Shown here: positions 1 to 9,206 of the stretch, piece by piece
Position numbering within the stretch: position 1 is the first letter of the stretch
How the letters are laid out: each line of letters begins with the position of its first letter
Source: Agrobacterium tumefaciens
GTDB lineage: Bacteria; Pseudomonadota; Alphaproteobacteria; Rhizobiales; Rhizobiaceae
Reading direction: 5' to 3'
Assembly (NCBI RefSeq): GCF_005221385.1
Contig: NZ_CP039903.1
Span: 744,001 to 808,000 of the forward strand
Length of the DNA: 64,000 nucleotides
Program-made: the position numbers and the translations under genes
Notes under the pieces: model-generated
Databases searched by the model: none
The model's input: only the letters and a program-made list of their open reading frames with translations
Told to the model about the DNA's origin: nothing

Positions 1-75
1 GTCAAGGTGCGCGAGAACTGGGGCGATGACCCCGAGCGTTTCCGTGAAATGGGACTGGAGTTCCCGCGCGGCTAG
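1..75 (+). CDS. era: GTPase Era, C-terminal end (partial)
   Basis: Only the last 24 codons are present, open at the window edge and ending in TAG. The tail (VKVRENWGDDP, then FREMGLEFP) matches the end of the KH domain of Era, the GTPase that binds the 3' end of 16S rRNA during 30S assembly. The plus-strand recO at 1743 supports this, because era and recO are neighbours in many proteobacteria. The GTPase domain lies outside the window, so the call depends on this short tail and the context. Confidence 0.75.
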   Translation, partial: VKVRENWGDDPERFREMGLEFPRG

Positions 76-117
76 CGCACTGGCGCACCGGCAGGGTGAG
101 AGCATGCGCCCGCCTCC

Positions 118-227
118 GTCATTCCGGCCTTGAGCCGGAATCCAGCCAGCCCAAGTCCTTGGGCTGAAAGAACTCTCTCGCCGCGCAGACGCGCGTCGAC
201 TGGATTCCGGCTCAAGGCCGGAATGAC
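118..227. repeat. Long palindromic intergenic repeat, family B copy 1
   Basis: Arms of about 25 bases (starting GTCATTCCGGCCTTGAGCC) are inverted around a GC-rich centre that contains CCCAAGTCCTTGGG and GACGCGCGTC. The second copy, at 32140-32255, has the same centre but different arms. It starts about 40 bases after the era stop, so it may act as a transcription end or mRNA-stabilising hairpin. The rest of 76-420 holds no gene that I can support. Confidence 0.8.
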
Positions 228-420
228 GAGCGGGAAATGTCGCGAACCAACGCGAACATCGAGATTGCCTCCAAAGCCTTCGTTTTTGTGTGTTGGAGCG
301 TAGGGCGCGCCGCGATCCTTGAATGACTTGAATATCTTCACCCACCATCGGGAACCGAATGCGTTCAGGCGGGTTGTTCCAAAACAATTGGGCGCAACCT
401 TTTTTCGATGACGGATATTC

Positions 421-1173
421 ATGTCGCCAAAAAAACCGAACGGAATTTCCACCACGCCGTGTCAGCAATGTCCCCTGCGTGACCTGCCGCATTTCAGGGA
501 TTTCGCCCCTTCCGAACTCGATTTTGTCTCCCGTTTCAAAACGGGGGAACTGGCGGTGGAAAGCGGCTCTGTCATTTTGATGGAAGGGTCGCACAGCGCC
601 CACCTCTATACCGTGCTGCATGGCTGGGCCTTCCGCTACAAGACGCTGGAAGACGGCCGGCGGCAAATCCTCAACTATGTCATGCCGGGCGATCTTGTTG
701 GCCTGCAGGGCACGGTCATGGGGGAAATGCAGCATTCGGTCGAAGCGCTGTCACCGGTGACGTTGTGCGTTTTCGAACGATCACGCCTCAACAACCTCTT
801 CACCGATCATCCGACCCTTGCCTATGACCTGACCTGGATCGCGGCAAGCGAGGAACGCATGCTTGACAGTCATCTGCTCAGCATCGGCCGGCGCACTGCG
901 CTGGAGCGCGCCGCCTATCTCATTGCGTTTCTTTACAGCAAGGCAAAGGCGGTCGATCTTATGCGCGGCGAAACACCTATTCCCGTCACCCAGCAGCATG
1001 TGGCCGATACGCTCGGCCTTTCCATCGTCCACACCAACAAGACCTTGAGAAAGCTTGTTGATCGCGGTCTCATTCGCTGGACGGACAAGGGCTGTCTGGT
1101 GCTCGACAATGCCGGATTGAGCCATGTGGCCGGCTGGGAAAGCGACGAGAAGCGGCAAAGACCCTTCATCTGA
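421..1173 (+). CDS. Crp/Fnr-family transcriptional regulator
   Basis: This 250-residue protein has a cyclic-nucleotide-binding-type beta barrel (about residues 35-150) and a C-terminal winged helix (TQQHVADTLGLS, about 185-235). The N-terminus carries C14-x2-C17 (CQQC), and another cysteine lies at 115. FNR proteins bind a 4Fe-4S cluster with four cysteines, so the residues here are suggestive but not a complete classical set. Rhizobial genomes carry many such regulators, often linked to oxygen or nitrosative signals. The target genes cannot be read from the sequence. The next gene on the same strand is a receiver-domain protein. Confidence 0.85.
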   Translation: MSPKKPNGISTTPCQQCPLRDLPHFRDFAPSELDFVSRFKTGELAVESGSVILMEGSHSAHLYTVLHGWAFRYKTLEDGRRQILNYVMPGDLVGLQGTVMGEMQHSVEALSPVTLCVFERSRLNNLFTDHPTLAYDLTWIAASEERMLDSHLLSIGRRTALERAAYLIAFLYSKAKAVDLMRGETPIPVTQQHVADTLGLSIVHTNKTLRKLVDRGLIRWTDKGCLVLDNAGLSHVAGWESDEKRQRPFI

Positions 1174-1209
1174 TCTTCTTTCGACATGTCTTTTTTAAAT
1201 GACGGTTGG

Positions 1210-1224
1210 GTCGCAATTTGCGAC
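1210..1224. promoter_or_regulatory. Short perfect palindrome upstream of the receiver gene
   Basis: GTCGCAATTTGCGAC is a perfect inverted repeat (6-bp arms, 3-base centre counted around the dyad). It lies between the Crp/Fnr gene and the receiver-domain gene, 85 bases before the chosen ATG. It could be an operator or a small mRNA hairpin; nothing in the sequence decides which. Confidence 0.3.
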
Positions 1225-1308
1225 TGCTAAGCCATGGTGCTGGAACATCACTTTGAAGGCCGTGGCGCGCAGCCAGTTGGCGCCCCTCCTGTTGAAAGAA
1301 GAAAACAT

Positions 1309-1686
1309 ATGGTGCCACAACGGGTTATCATCGTTGAGGATGAATATCTGGTGGCGCTTGATGTCGAGGCGGTTCTCCAGTCCATGGGTGTCGAAATCAT
1401 CGTCATCGCAACGACGCTTGCGCAGGCGCGGCAGACCGTCGAGCAGGACGGCGCCGATTGCGTGCTTCTCGATGTCAGCCTTTCCGACGGCATGAGTTAT
1501 GATTTTGCGCGCCAGCTGCGTGAGGCCGGTATTCCCTTCGGTTTCGTCAGCGGTTATGGCGATACGACAGGTTTTCCCGACGATCTTTCGCAGGCGCCTC
1601 TGCTCGGCAAGCCTTTCGGAGAAAATGAAATCATGGATTTCGTTCTCGGCCTTGTCGGCGTTTCGAGTGACACCGTAAAAGAATAA
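1309..1686 (+). CDS. Stand-alone response regulator receiver protein
   Basis: A single receiver (CheY-like) domain of 125 residues with no output domain. The acidic pocket is in VIIVEDE, the phosphoacceptor aspartate in VLLDVSLSDG, and the conserved lysine in GKPFGE. The ATG at 1309 was chosen because the domain starts right after it and a purine-rich stretch (GAAAGAAG) precedes it; an in-frame ATG at 1234 would add 25 residues unlike a receiver N-terminus. No histidine kinase lies nearby, so its partner is unknown. Confidence 0.85.
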   Translation: MVPQRVIIVEDEYLVALDVEAVLQSMGVEIIVIATTLAQARQTVEQDGADCVLLDVSLSDGMSYDFARQLREAGIPFGFVSGYGDTTGFPDDLSQAPLLGKPFGENEIMDFVLGLVGVSSDTVKE

Positions 1687-1742
1687 CGTTTCGCCGAAGG
1701 ATCGGTTATGATCCGGCTTGAATCGAAATTCGGACAGGTTTC

Positions 1743-2507
1743 ATGCAGTGGCAGGATGAGGCAATCATTCTCGGCGTAAAACGCCATGGCGAGACGAGTG
1801 TCATCGCCGAGGTGATGACCCGTACGCGCGGCCGGCATCTCGGCATGGTGCGCTCCGGACGCTCCCGCAGCATGCAGCCGGTGCTGCAGGCGGGAAACCG
1901 GGTGGATGTCATCTGGCGGGCGCGACTTGACGACCATCTTGGCGAATACCGAATCGAGCCGCTGCAATTGCGCGCCGCGCAGCTGATGGAAACGGCGACC
2001 GCTGTTTACGGCGTCCAGGCCATGGGCGCGCTTCTCAGGCTTCTACCGGAGCGCGACCCGCACCCGCATCTTTATCAGGCGCTCGATATCATCCTCGACA
2101 ATCTCCACGATCCGGCCGATGCCGGGGAATTGTTCGTGCGGTTCGAACTCGCGGTGCTGAACGATCTGGGTTTCGGGCTTGATCTCACCGAATGCGCGGC
2201 GACGGGGCTGCGCACCGATCTCATTTATGTGTCGCCGAAAACGGGCAGGGCGGTTTGCCGCACGGCCGGCGCGCCTTATGCGGAGCGGATGCTGTCGCTG
2301 CCCGCTTTTCTCGGTGAGGGCCAGTCGAAAGCTGCCGACCCCGAAAGCCTTGCGGCGGCCTTCCGCCTGACGGCGCATTTCCTCAACCGGCATGTCTATG
2401 ATCCGCGCGGCCTGAATGAAAACGCCGCCCGCGACGGTTTCGTGCAGGCGGCGCTGAAGGCGCTGCAGCGCAGGGCATCACCGCCCGCGCTTGATAAGGC
2501 CGTGTAG
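1743..2507 (+). CDS. recO: DNA repair protein RecO
   Basis: A 254-residue protein of normal length for RecO, the mediator that works with RecR (and RecF) to load RecA onto SSB-coated DNA. The N-terminal OB fold ([17 protein letters not shown], then [13 protein letters not shown]) is typical, followed by the helical C-terminal part with [14 protein letters not shown]. Position after era fits the usual gene order. It converges on the MFS gene with only two bases between the stops and no visible terminator. Confidence 0.92.
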   Translation: MQWQDEAIILGVKRHGETSVIAEVMTRTRGRHLGMVRSGRSRSMQPVLQAGNRVDVIWRARLDDHLGEYRIEPLQLRAAQLMETATAVYGVQAMGALLRLLPERDPHPHLYQALDIILDNLHDPADAGELFVRFELAVLNDLGFGLDLTECAATGLRTDLIYVSPKTGRAVCRTAGAPYAERMLSLPAFLGEGQSKAADPESLAAAFRLTAHFLNRHVYDPRGLNENAARDGFVQAALKALQRRASPPALDKAV

Positions 2508-2509
2508 TC

Positions 2510-3724
2510 TCAGGCCATTGCAGGCCGCGGCGCGGGCCGCTCCTGAATAGGCCAATGCACGATGGCCGCAAAAATCCCCATGCCGACGCCAAGCCACCAG
2601 ACGAGATCATAGGACCCCAGCCGGTCATAAAGGAAGCCGCCGAGCCAGACGCCGAGGAACGAGCCTATCTGGTGCGACAGGAATACGACACCGCCGAGCA
2701 TGCCGAGATGGCGCGTGCCGAACATGATTGCCACCAGCGCGTTTGTGGGCGGCACGGTGGAAAGCCATAGAATACCCATGACAGCCGCGAACAGGATGAC
2801 CGAAAGTGGCGATTGCGGCAGGAGCAGGAAGGCCGTCACGACAACCGAGCGGGCAATATAGATATAGGCCAGCATATAGGGTTTCGAATAACGCTGGGCG
2901 ATGACGCCGGCGGCGAGCGACCCGATGATATTGAAGAAGCCGATCAGCGCCATGGCAATGACGGCGTAACGCGGTTCGATGCCGATATCACCGAGATAGG
3001 CCGGGAAATGCGCGGTGATGAAGGCCACCTGAAAACCGCAGACGAAAAAGCCTGTCGTCAGCAATAGATAGCTTTTATGGCCAAGCGCTTCCCTTAGTGC
3101 TTCGCCTGCCGTCTGCTGGAACTGTGTCTGCGACTGGCTGCCGGAGGAGGAATTGCCGCGCATGGGAATGGCGAGCAGCGGCACCAGCATCATCATCACG
3201 GCAAGCCAGACGAGGCTGTTCGACCAGCCATAGGCGGAAATCAGGCCCTGGCTGATCGGTGCGAACAGGAACATGCCGGCAGAGCCCGCCGCCGTGCCGA
3301 TGCCGAAGGCGAGCGAGCGCTGCTGCGGCGTCACATGGCGCGCAAACGCCGACAGGATGACGCTGAACGAACCGGCGGCGATGCCAAGCCCGACAAGCAC
3401 GCCACCGCCGAAATGCAGCCAGAAGGGCGAGGTGTCGAAGGACATGCAGATGAGGCCGGCGGCATACAGAAAGCCTGACAGCACGAGCACGCGGCCCGTG
3501 CCGTATTTATCGGCGATTGCGCCGAAGAAGGGCTGGCCGAGACCCCAGAAGAGATTCTGCAAAGCCATTGCGAGGCCGAAGGTGGAACGGTCCCAGCCGG
3601 TATCGGCCAGCATCGGCAGCTGAAAAAAGCCCATGGCCGAACGCGGACCGAAGGTCATGACGGCAATCAGCGACCCCGCGGCGATAATCAGCCAGGGCAT
3701 GGTCTGGCGTGTGGCTTGCAACAT
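2510..3724 (-). CDS. MFS transporter
   Basis: A 404-residue protein with about 12 membrane segments. The loop after helix 2 has GAIADKYGTGRVLV, the major facilitator signature. Overall it resembles the monocarboxylate/oxalate-formate antiporter branch, but the substrate cannot be inferred. The ATG at 3724 is preferred over 3745 because AGGAG sits six bases before it. The upstream region to the methyltransferase is short and divergent, so the two may share regulation. Confidence 0.85.
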   Translation of the reverse strand: MLQATRQTMPWLIIAAGSLIAVMTFGPRSAMGFFQLPMLADTGWDRSTFGLAMALQNLFWGLGQPFFGAIADKYGTGRVLVLSGFLYAAGLICMSFDTSPFWLHFGGGVLVGLGIAAGSFSVILSAFARHVTPQQRSLAFGIGTAAGSAGMFLFAPISQGLISAYGWSNSLVWLAVMMMLVPLLAIPMRGNSSSGSQSQTQFQQTAGEALREALGHKSYLLLTTGFFVCGFQVAFITAHFPAYLGDIGIEPRYAVIAMALIGFFNIIGSLAAGVIAQRYSKPYMLAYIYIARSVVVTAFLLLPQSPLSVILFAAVMGILWLSTVPPTNALVAIMFGTRHLGMLGGVVFLSHQIGSFLGVWLGGFLYDRLGSYDLVWWLGVGMGIFAAIVHWPIQERPAPRPAMA

Positions 3725-3904
3725 GAAATTCTCCTGCTGCAGCATGCGCCTTGGAGATGGCGCAAATCTTCTGCAGATTCCCTCTGATCGGCATGAATAT
3801 TAGCTTTTGTCAGCCGTCCCCACTAGCGACTTTTCTTGACCCCCATTATTCATGGGATTGATGGGATGCCCGCACATTATTGCCGGAATTCCGGAGAGAT
3901 GACG

Positions 3905-4639
3905 ATGAAGCAGAATATTTACGACGACCCCGGGTTCTTCGAGCGCTACAGCGCCATGCCGCGCTCCGTGGAGGGGTTGCAGCAGGCCGGCGAGTGGCAC
4001 GAACTGCGCGCCATGCTTCCGCCGTTGCAGGGCCGGAGCCTTCTCGATCTCGGTTGCGGTTTCGGCTGGCATTGCCGTTATGCGGCAGAGCAGGGGGCGG
4101 CCCGTGTCGTCGGCGTCGATCTTTCGGAGAACATGTTGCGCCGTGCCGCCGAAATAAATGGCGGGTCCGGTATCGAATATCGCCGGGCGGCGATCGAGGA
4201 CATCGATTTTGCGTCCGAAAGCTTCGACGTGGCGCTGAGTTCGCTCGCTTTGCATTACGTCCGCGATCTCGATGCGGCATTCGCGAGGGTGTTCGCTGTC
4301 CTGAAACGCGGCGGCGATTTCGTCTTTTCCATCGAGCATCCGGTGTTCACGGCTCTCGAAAAACAGGACTGGTTCTACGGCGACGATGGTGAAATCCTGC
4401 ACTGGCCGCTCGATAATTATCAGGACGAGGGCGTGCGCCATTCCAACTGGATGGCGGATGATGTCGTCAAATATCACCGCACGGTGTCAGGCGTTCTCAA
4501 CAGCCTGCTTTCCGCCGGCTTTGCCCTGACGCGTCTGGCCGAGCCGAGGCCCGATCCCGCTTTGCTCGCTGAGCGACCGGAGTTGAAGCACGAGGACCGC
4601 CGCCCGATCTTTCTGATCGTCAGCGCCCGCAAGCCGTGA
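3905..4639 (+). CDS. Class I SAM-dependent methyltransferase
   Basis: A 244-residue protein with a Rossmann-type methyltransferase fold. Motif I is LLDLGCGFGWHC, followed by the acidic residue of motif II in VVGVDLSENM and motif IV around LSSLALHYV. These bind S-adenosylmethionine. The ATG at 3905 has GGAG nine bases upstream; ATGs at 3899 and 3836 are alternatives. The methyl acceptor is unknown. It is a single-gene unit. Confidence 0.85.
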   Translation: MKQNIYDDPGFFERYSAMPRSVEGLQQAGEWHELRAMLPPLQGRSLLDLGCGFGWHCRYAAEQGAARVVGVDLSENMLRRAAEINGGSGIEYRRAAIEDIDFASESFDVALSSLALHYVRDLDAAFARVFAVLKRGGDFVFSIEHPVFTALEKQDWFYGDDGEILHWPLDNYQDEGVRHSNWMADDVVKYHRTVSGVLNSLLSAGFALTRLAEPRPDPALLAERPELKHEDRRPIFLIVSARKP

Positions 4640-4669
4640 TGGCATGACGGGCGCTGCAACGCCCGTGGC

Positions 4670-5512
4670 CTAGCGTCTCTTGATCGCCCAGCCTTCCGTC
4701 CGTTCCTCGACCACCTTGGCCACGTCGCCGACCGACAGTCTGCCCTGACCGCGCGGCGTCACGTTCCAGCCGAACAGCGGGCCGGGCACGCGCCGATCAC
4801 CCGACATGCGGATGCGGCCCATGGCTTTCATGGGCGAGGGCACATCGCGGGAGCCGGTTATCTGGTCCTGCGTGGTCATGATGCAGCGGGCGCAGGGTTT
4901 TACGAGATCGAAACGAATGCCGCCGATCTCGATAGCCGCCCAGCGGTCCTCGGCCCATGGCTCGTCCGTATCAAGCACGATATTGGGCCGGAAGCGCTCC
5001 ATGCCAACAGTGTCTTCGCCATTGGCGCGCATATTGTCGTTCAGCGCGGCGAGCGAGGCGGTGGTGGTGACGAGGATCTGATAGCCGTCCGCAAAGGTGA
5101 CGGGCGTTTCGTTACCCGTCCATTCAAGGCTTGCAATGCGTTTTGAGGCATCATCGAAGAATGCCAGCTTCACCTCGCGCCCCAGCCACGCCGAAAGCGT
5201 AGTGTTGGTCTCGTCATCGGCGATGTTGGCGCTGACGATCGATTTCCACACCGCCACATCCATGCGCTGGCCGGACGGTTTTGCGACGATCTCGCCACCC
5301 TTGTCCCGCGCAAGCGCCATGCCGCCATCCTCATGCCGCGCCAGAACCGTGGCGATGGAAGGCAATTCGCGCTGGGTGATGAAATGGCCGGAAGGGTCGA
5401 TCAACATGGCGCGACGGTCGCCGGGCAGGCCCTCGTCCGAAACAGCGCTCTCGGAGAGGGGAATGCCGCGCGCGCTTTTCAGCGGATAGATGTTGAGTTC
5501 GGTCACACGCAT
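4670..5512 (-). CDS. MOSC domain-containing protein (YcbX/mARC-like)
   Basis: A 280-residue protein with a MOSC N-terminal beta barrel (LNIYPLKSARGIPL and DRRAMLID) and a C-terminal MOSC domain. The conserved cysteine is in CARCIMTTQD, the molybdenum-ligand position in mARC/YcbX proteins, which reduce N-hydroxylated compounds using molybdenum cofactor. Unlike E. coli YcbX it lacks a C-terminal 2Fe-2S ferredoxin domain, so a separate electron donor would be needed. GAGGAG eight bases before 5512 fixes the start. It is the last gene of the HD/DUF2339 operon. Confidence 0.88.
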   Translation of the reverse strand: MRVTELNIYPLKSARGIPLSESAVSDEGLPGDRRAMLIDPSGHFITQRELPSIATVLARHEDGGMALARDKGGEIVAKPSGQRMDVAVWKSIVSANIADDETNTTLSAWLGREVKLAFFDDASKRIASLEWTGNETPVTFADGYQILVTTTASLAALNDNMRANGEDTVGMERFRPNIVLDTDEPWAEDRWAAIEIGGIRFDLVKPCARCIMTTQDQITGSRDVPSPMKAMGRIRMSGDRRVPGPLFGWNVTPRGQGRLSVGDVAKVVEERTEGWAIKRR

Positions 5513-5523
5513 CTTGGATCTCC

Positions 5524-6168
5524 TCAAATCTCGTCGAGAAACAGGTCGAGCACCTGTTTCAGCCGCTCATGGCGGGCCTTGGCCATCTGCCGCCCCGTCT
5601 CGGTGCGAAAGCCGTCTGCCAGTTTGAAAAGCTTGGTTTCAAAATGGTCGATGGCAAAGGCGCGGTCGTCAAGCGGTCGATCTTTGGCCAGCGGATCGGC
5701 CGGATCATAAAGCGCCGAACCCATGCGCCCGGCAATATAAAAGCAGCGCGCCGCCCCAACCATGCCGATGGCATCCAGCCGGTCGGCATCCTGAAGGATT
5801 TTTGCCTCCAGCGTCTGCGGCGCGATATTGGCCGAAAAGCTGTGGGTGGTGATGGCGTGTGCGGCGGCGTCGATATCCTGCTTCTGCCAGCCGAGCCCGG
5901 CCAGAATGCCGGCCGCCTTTTCCGCCGCAAGCCGTGAGGCCTGCGCGCGTAGCGGCGAGTTCTTTTCCACCGCCACGCAATCATGCAAAAGCACGCTGGC
6001 TGCCAGCACCGTGCCATCGCCGCCTTCGTCCGCATGGATGCGCATGGCGTTGCGGAAGACGCGGTGAATATGGGCAAGATCATGCGAGCCGTCGCCGGTA
6101 TCGGCGGCGTGCGGTATCAGGTCCTGCGCAAGCGCCGCATAGGGCGCGAAAGCCTCTGCCGCGATCAT
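5524..6168 (-). CDS. HD-domain phosphohydrolase
   Basis: A 214-residue HD-superfamily protein. The metal ligands appear as SHDLAHIHRV, then LLHDCV, and a later aspartate in LQDADRLDAIG. Proteins of this type (YedJ-like) are predicted phosphohydrolases acting on nucleotides or similar substrates, but the substrate is not known. Its ATG overlaps the stop of the DUF2339 gene by four bases (ATGA), and the MOSC start lies 11 bases downstream, so the three genes are probably cotranscribed. Confidence 0.85.
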   Translation of the reverse strand: MIAAEAFAPYAALAQDLIPHAADTGDGSHDLAHIHRVFRNAMRIHADEGGDGTVLAASVLLHDCVAVEKNSPLRAQASRLAAEKAAGILAGLGWQKQDIDAAAHAITTHSFSANIAPQTLEAKILQDADRLDAIGMVGAARCFYIAGRMGSALYDPADPLAKDRPLDDRAFAIDHFETKLFKLADGFRTETGRQMAKARHERLKQVLDLFLDEI

Positions 6169-8936
6169 GCCTGCGGCTTCCGGGTGAGGATTTTCTGGTA
6201 GAACAGGCCGATGCCGATCAGCACCGCGCCGAGCCCGATGAAGGACAGCGCCCTGAGCACGCCTTCAAGGTTGCTCATGTCGATGAGGAAGGCCTTGGCG
6301 ACGGAAATCAGCACGAAGGCGGCGGATGCCAGACGCAGGCTGCGGGCATTGAAGCGCGAACCGAGCACCAGCAGCAGCACGCCGATCAGCAGCCAGACCA
6401 CCGAATAGCTGTAGGTCTCACCCTGCAGGAAACCCTTCCAGTCGGCGATGTTTTCGCCCTGCCAGAAGCGGCGGACCGAAAGCGTTGCCCAGGCAAAACC
6501 GAGTGCGGCGCCTGCCACCGCCAACATGCTGACATAGGGCGGGGGACGTTTGCCGCGCGCATAATAGGCAAGGCCGCCATAGGCGAGTGCCGGCAGGAGA
6601 TAACCGATCAGCAGCAGGTTGAGGACCGGAATGCGCCCGGTATTTTCGCCGGTGAAATAGGGGTTGAGCGTGAAGAAATGCATCGTCAGCACATTGATGA
6701 CGGCGATCACGCCGGCAATCATCGAACCGTAACGGAAGACGGGGCTTGGGCTTTTCAGGTCGAGCGTCATCAGCACGCCGGAAAAACCGATGGTCAACAG
6801 CGTGTAGATCGATTGTTCGCCAAGCGTCGGAACGCTGTTATCAAGCGTGCCGCCATTCATCGCGTGGCGGATGAGGATGGCGACGGCCAGAAGACCCATG
6901 ACGCTGGCAATCGCCTGCAGGAAGTTCTTCGCCCTCACACCCGGCCAGTCGCGCAGCAACCAGGCGGAAGCGACGGCCAGCAGCGCGGGAATGCCATAAC
7001 CCGGCAGAAGCGCGTTGAAGACCGGCGTGAGCCCAAGATTTTGTGGCCCGACGATGGTGGGTTCCCAGGCGATGCGGCCGAGAACGGCAACGCTTGCCAC
7101 GGCCATCACCCAGGGCAGCACATCCCAGTTGCGGTAACGGCTGGCCAGCACATAAACGAAGCCGATGACCGAAAGCAGAACGGTTGTCGCAAGCCCTTCC
7201 GTTAGCGTGTGCAGGCTGAGCGCGAAGGCAGCGAACGAGCCGAGCACGAGAATGTTGAGCGGCTTGCGATAGGCCTCGTTGTTCTGTCGGTGCAGCCATT
7301 CTGCACCGGCAATCAGCACGAAGCCGAGACCGAGACCATAGGCGGCGTGCAGCCAGTCGCGGCCGAGATTGCCGTATTCAACGAAGCTTGCCGTTGCCAG
7401 CCAGACGGGGAACAGCGCGGCAATACCTGCCCAGAGCTGGGCGAAATCCGCATCGTCGGCGCCCTTGCGTTTCAGGAAGGAGAAGGCGCAGAGCACGAAG
7501 ACGGCGCCAAGACCAAGCGCCATGGCGATTTCAGCCGTATAGCCTGTTCCGACGGGCGGAAGCGTTACGCCGGTATCGTTGATAAGGCCGATGAAATCGA
7601 TGCCCTGCCGTGACATCAGCGCCACCGCCGTCTGCGCGCCGAGTGCTGCAATGATGGCCGGCCACACCGCATAATGGCGGGCGGCGCCAAGGGCCGCGAG
7701 TGCTGCGATCAGCGCCAAGACGATCAGCACCGGGTGAGTGTCGATGCCGCCACTGGCGAACAGGAAGCCGATGGCGGGCAGGATGACGGCCATCGATACG
7801 GTGAGGTTGATGGCAAGCGACGGCCGCAGCAGAAGCCGAATGGCACGGATGGCGCGCCGCTCCGGGGCGGCGGTTTCACCGGCCTCTGCCGGCGGTGTGT
7901 CGAAGTGTTTTCCGGGCCACAGGAAGATCGTACCGGCCAGCATGATGAGCAATGCGAGTGTCGGCGGTTCGGCATTGATCGTCTCGGAATAGCCGATATA
8001 GCCGAGCGCCCAGAGGCCAAGGCCGGCATTGGCAAGCGACGGGACCACGGTCCAGCCCTGCCTGCGCGCTGCGGCCGCCGTCGCCAGCCACGAGATCGTC
8101 AGGAAAACGAAAAGCGCCCAGATATTTGGTGTTTCGCTGGAAATCAGCGCTGGCGTCAGCATCGAGCCGAGAAGACCGAGCCCGGCCAGCGCCTGCCCAT
8201 GCAGAAGCGACAGGCCAATGGTGGCAAAGGCGACAAGCCCGAGCAGGATGAAGGCCGTTCCTGAGCCGATATAACCGTAAATGCCATAGGCGGCATAAAC
8301 CACGCCGAACAGCGTCAATGCACCGGCCGCCGTCAGCACGCCCGGTATCATGGCGTTGGAATAGGCGGCGGCGATGCCCGGCACGGCCTTGCGGCGGATC
8401 GCCTCGCCGGCAAGCCCGAGAACGAGGCCGAAAATGGCGGCGAGCGAAAGCCTGACCGCCGGGCCTAAGAGCCCCGATTCGATCGAATATTTGACGAGGA
8501 AAATACCGCCGAGCGCAAGCGCCAGCCCGCCGGCCCAGACAGCCCAGCGTGCGCCAAGCAGGCTTTCGAAGCTTTCTTTCGTGGCCGGCGCGGACGCGGT
8601 CTCGTTGGCGAGCGCAGGCGGCGCTTCTTCACGGGCCACGTCCTCAGCTTCCACTATCGCGGCGGCTTCTTCAGGCTCGGAGGCGTATTCAGCTTGGGAC
8701 GCTGCTGCTCCGGGCAAATCCCCGTTTGTCTCTTCCGCCTCGAAATCCGTGTTTTCCACAGACTCCACGCTTTCAGCCTGTGCCGTCGCGGGAGACGTCA
8801 CCCCGGCAGCCATCAATCGCTTGAGGTTGAGAACCTCGCGTTCCAGCGATTTGATTCGGCTTGAATTACGGATGCTCGCGACCAGCGTGTAGATAAAGGC
8901 CGCGATGAGGGCGAGGATGAGAAACGGGATTTCCAA
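6165..8936 (-). CDS. DUF2339 giant integral membrane protein
   Basis: A 923-residue protein. Residue 1 onward forms a membrane anchor (FLILALIAAFIYTLV), then a short coiled coil (IKSLEREVLNLKRLM), then an acidic Ala/Glu-rich linker to about residue 120. The remaining ~800 residues are an almost unbroken series of hydrophobic segments, probably more than 20. This architecture is the DUF2339 family, whose function is unknown. It is the first gene of the operon with the HD and MOSC genes. Confidence 0.88.
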   Translation of the reverse strand: MEIPFLILALIAAFIYTLVASIRNSSRIKSLEREVLNLKRLMAAGVTSPATAQAESVESVENTDFEAEETNGDLPGAAASQAEYASEPEEAAAIVEAEDVAREEAPPALANETASAPATKESFESLLGARWAVWAGGLALALGGIFLVKYSIESGLLGPAVRLSLAAIFGLVLGLAGEAIRRKAVPGIAAAYSNAMIPGVLTAAGALTLFGVVYAAYGIYGYIGSGTAFILLGLVAFATIGLSLLHGQALAGLGLLGSMLTPALISSETPNIWALFVFLTISWLATAAAARRQGWTVVPSLANAGLGLWALGYIGYSETINAEPPTLALLIMLAGTIFLWPGKHFDTPPAEAGETAAPERRAIRAIRLLLRPSLAINLTVSMAVILPAIGFLFASGGIDTHPVLIVLALIAALAALGAARHYAVWPAIIAALGAQTAVALMSRQGIDFIGLINDTGVTLPPVGTGYTAEIAMALGLGAVFVLCAFSFLKRKGADDADFAQLWAGIAALFPVWLATASFVEYGNLGRDWLHAAYGLGLGFVLIAGAEWLHRQNNEAYRKPLNILVLGSFAAFALSLHTLTEGLATTVLLSVIGFVYVLASRYRNWDVLPWVMAVASVAVLGRIAWEPTIVGPQNLGLTPVFNALLPGYGIPALLAVASAWLLRDWPGVRAKNFLQAIASVMGLLAVAILIRHAMNGGTLDNSVPTLGEQSIYTLLTIGFSGVLMTLDLKSPSPVFRYGSMIAGVIAVINVLTMHFFTLNPYFTGENTGRIPVLNLLLIGYLLPALAYGGLAYYARGKRPPPYVSMLAVAGAALGFAWATLSVRRFWQGENIADWKGFLQGETYSYSVVWLLIGVLLLVLGSRFNARSLRLASAAFVLISVAKAFLIDMSNLEGVLRALSFIGLGAVLIGIGLFYQKILTRKPQA

Positions 8937-9025
8937 ACGGGCTCTCCAATTACGAAGCTGTTTTTAAAGCCCTTTTGGCGAATTTATGCAAGGCCCGGTT
9001 GATGAATGGCAGGGGGAAACAGGGA

Positions 9026-9188
9026 GCGAGCGGGTCCCACTTGTTTCTTCTCCCCGCCGGGGAGAAGTCCGCGGCAGCGGGATGAGGCGGCGAGGGTAGT
9101 GGTTTGCGGAGAGCTAGCCCCCTCATCCGACCCTTCGGGCCACCTTCTCCCCGGCGGGGAGAAGAAATGGGCGGCACCCGCTCGGCGC
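9026..9188. repeat. Palindromic intergenic repeat, family A copy 1
   Basis: The arms TTTCTTCTCCCCGCCGGGGA and their inverse enclose sequences related to GCAGCGGGATGAGG and CTCATCCGACCCTTCGGG. An outer pair of segments around GAGCGGGT and ACCCGCTC extends the inverted symmetry. Three more copies lie near 12.2, 14.0 and 21.5 kb. This copy fills most of the gap between the DUF2339 promoter side and the 3' end of the dioxygenase-hydrolase gene. Confidence 0.85.
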
Positions 9189-9206
9189 ATGCCCGTCTAT
9201 CGAAAA

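Noticed and set aside
118..227. Miniature transposon at repeat B1
   Set aside because: No target-site duplication or transposase was seen; the symmetry alone does not show mobility.
5859..7205. 448-codon open frame on the plus strand
   Set aside because: Antisense of the HD and DUF2339 genes; low-complexity translation.
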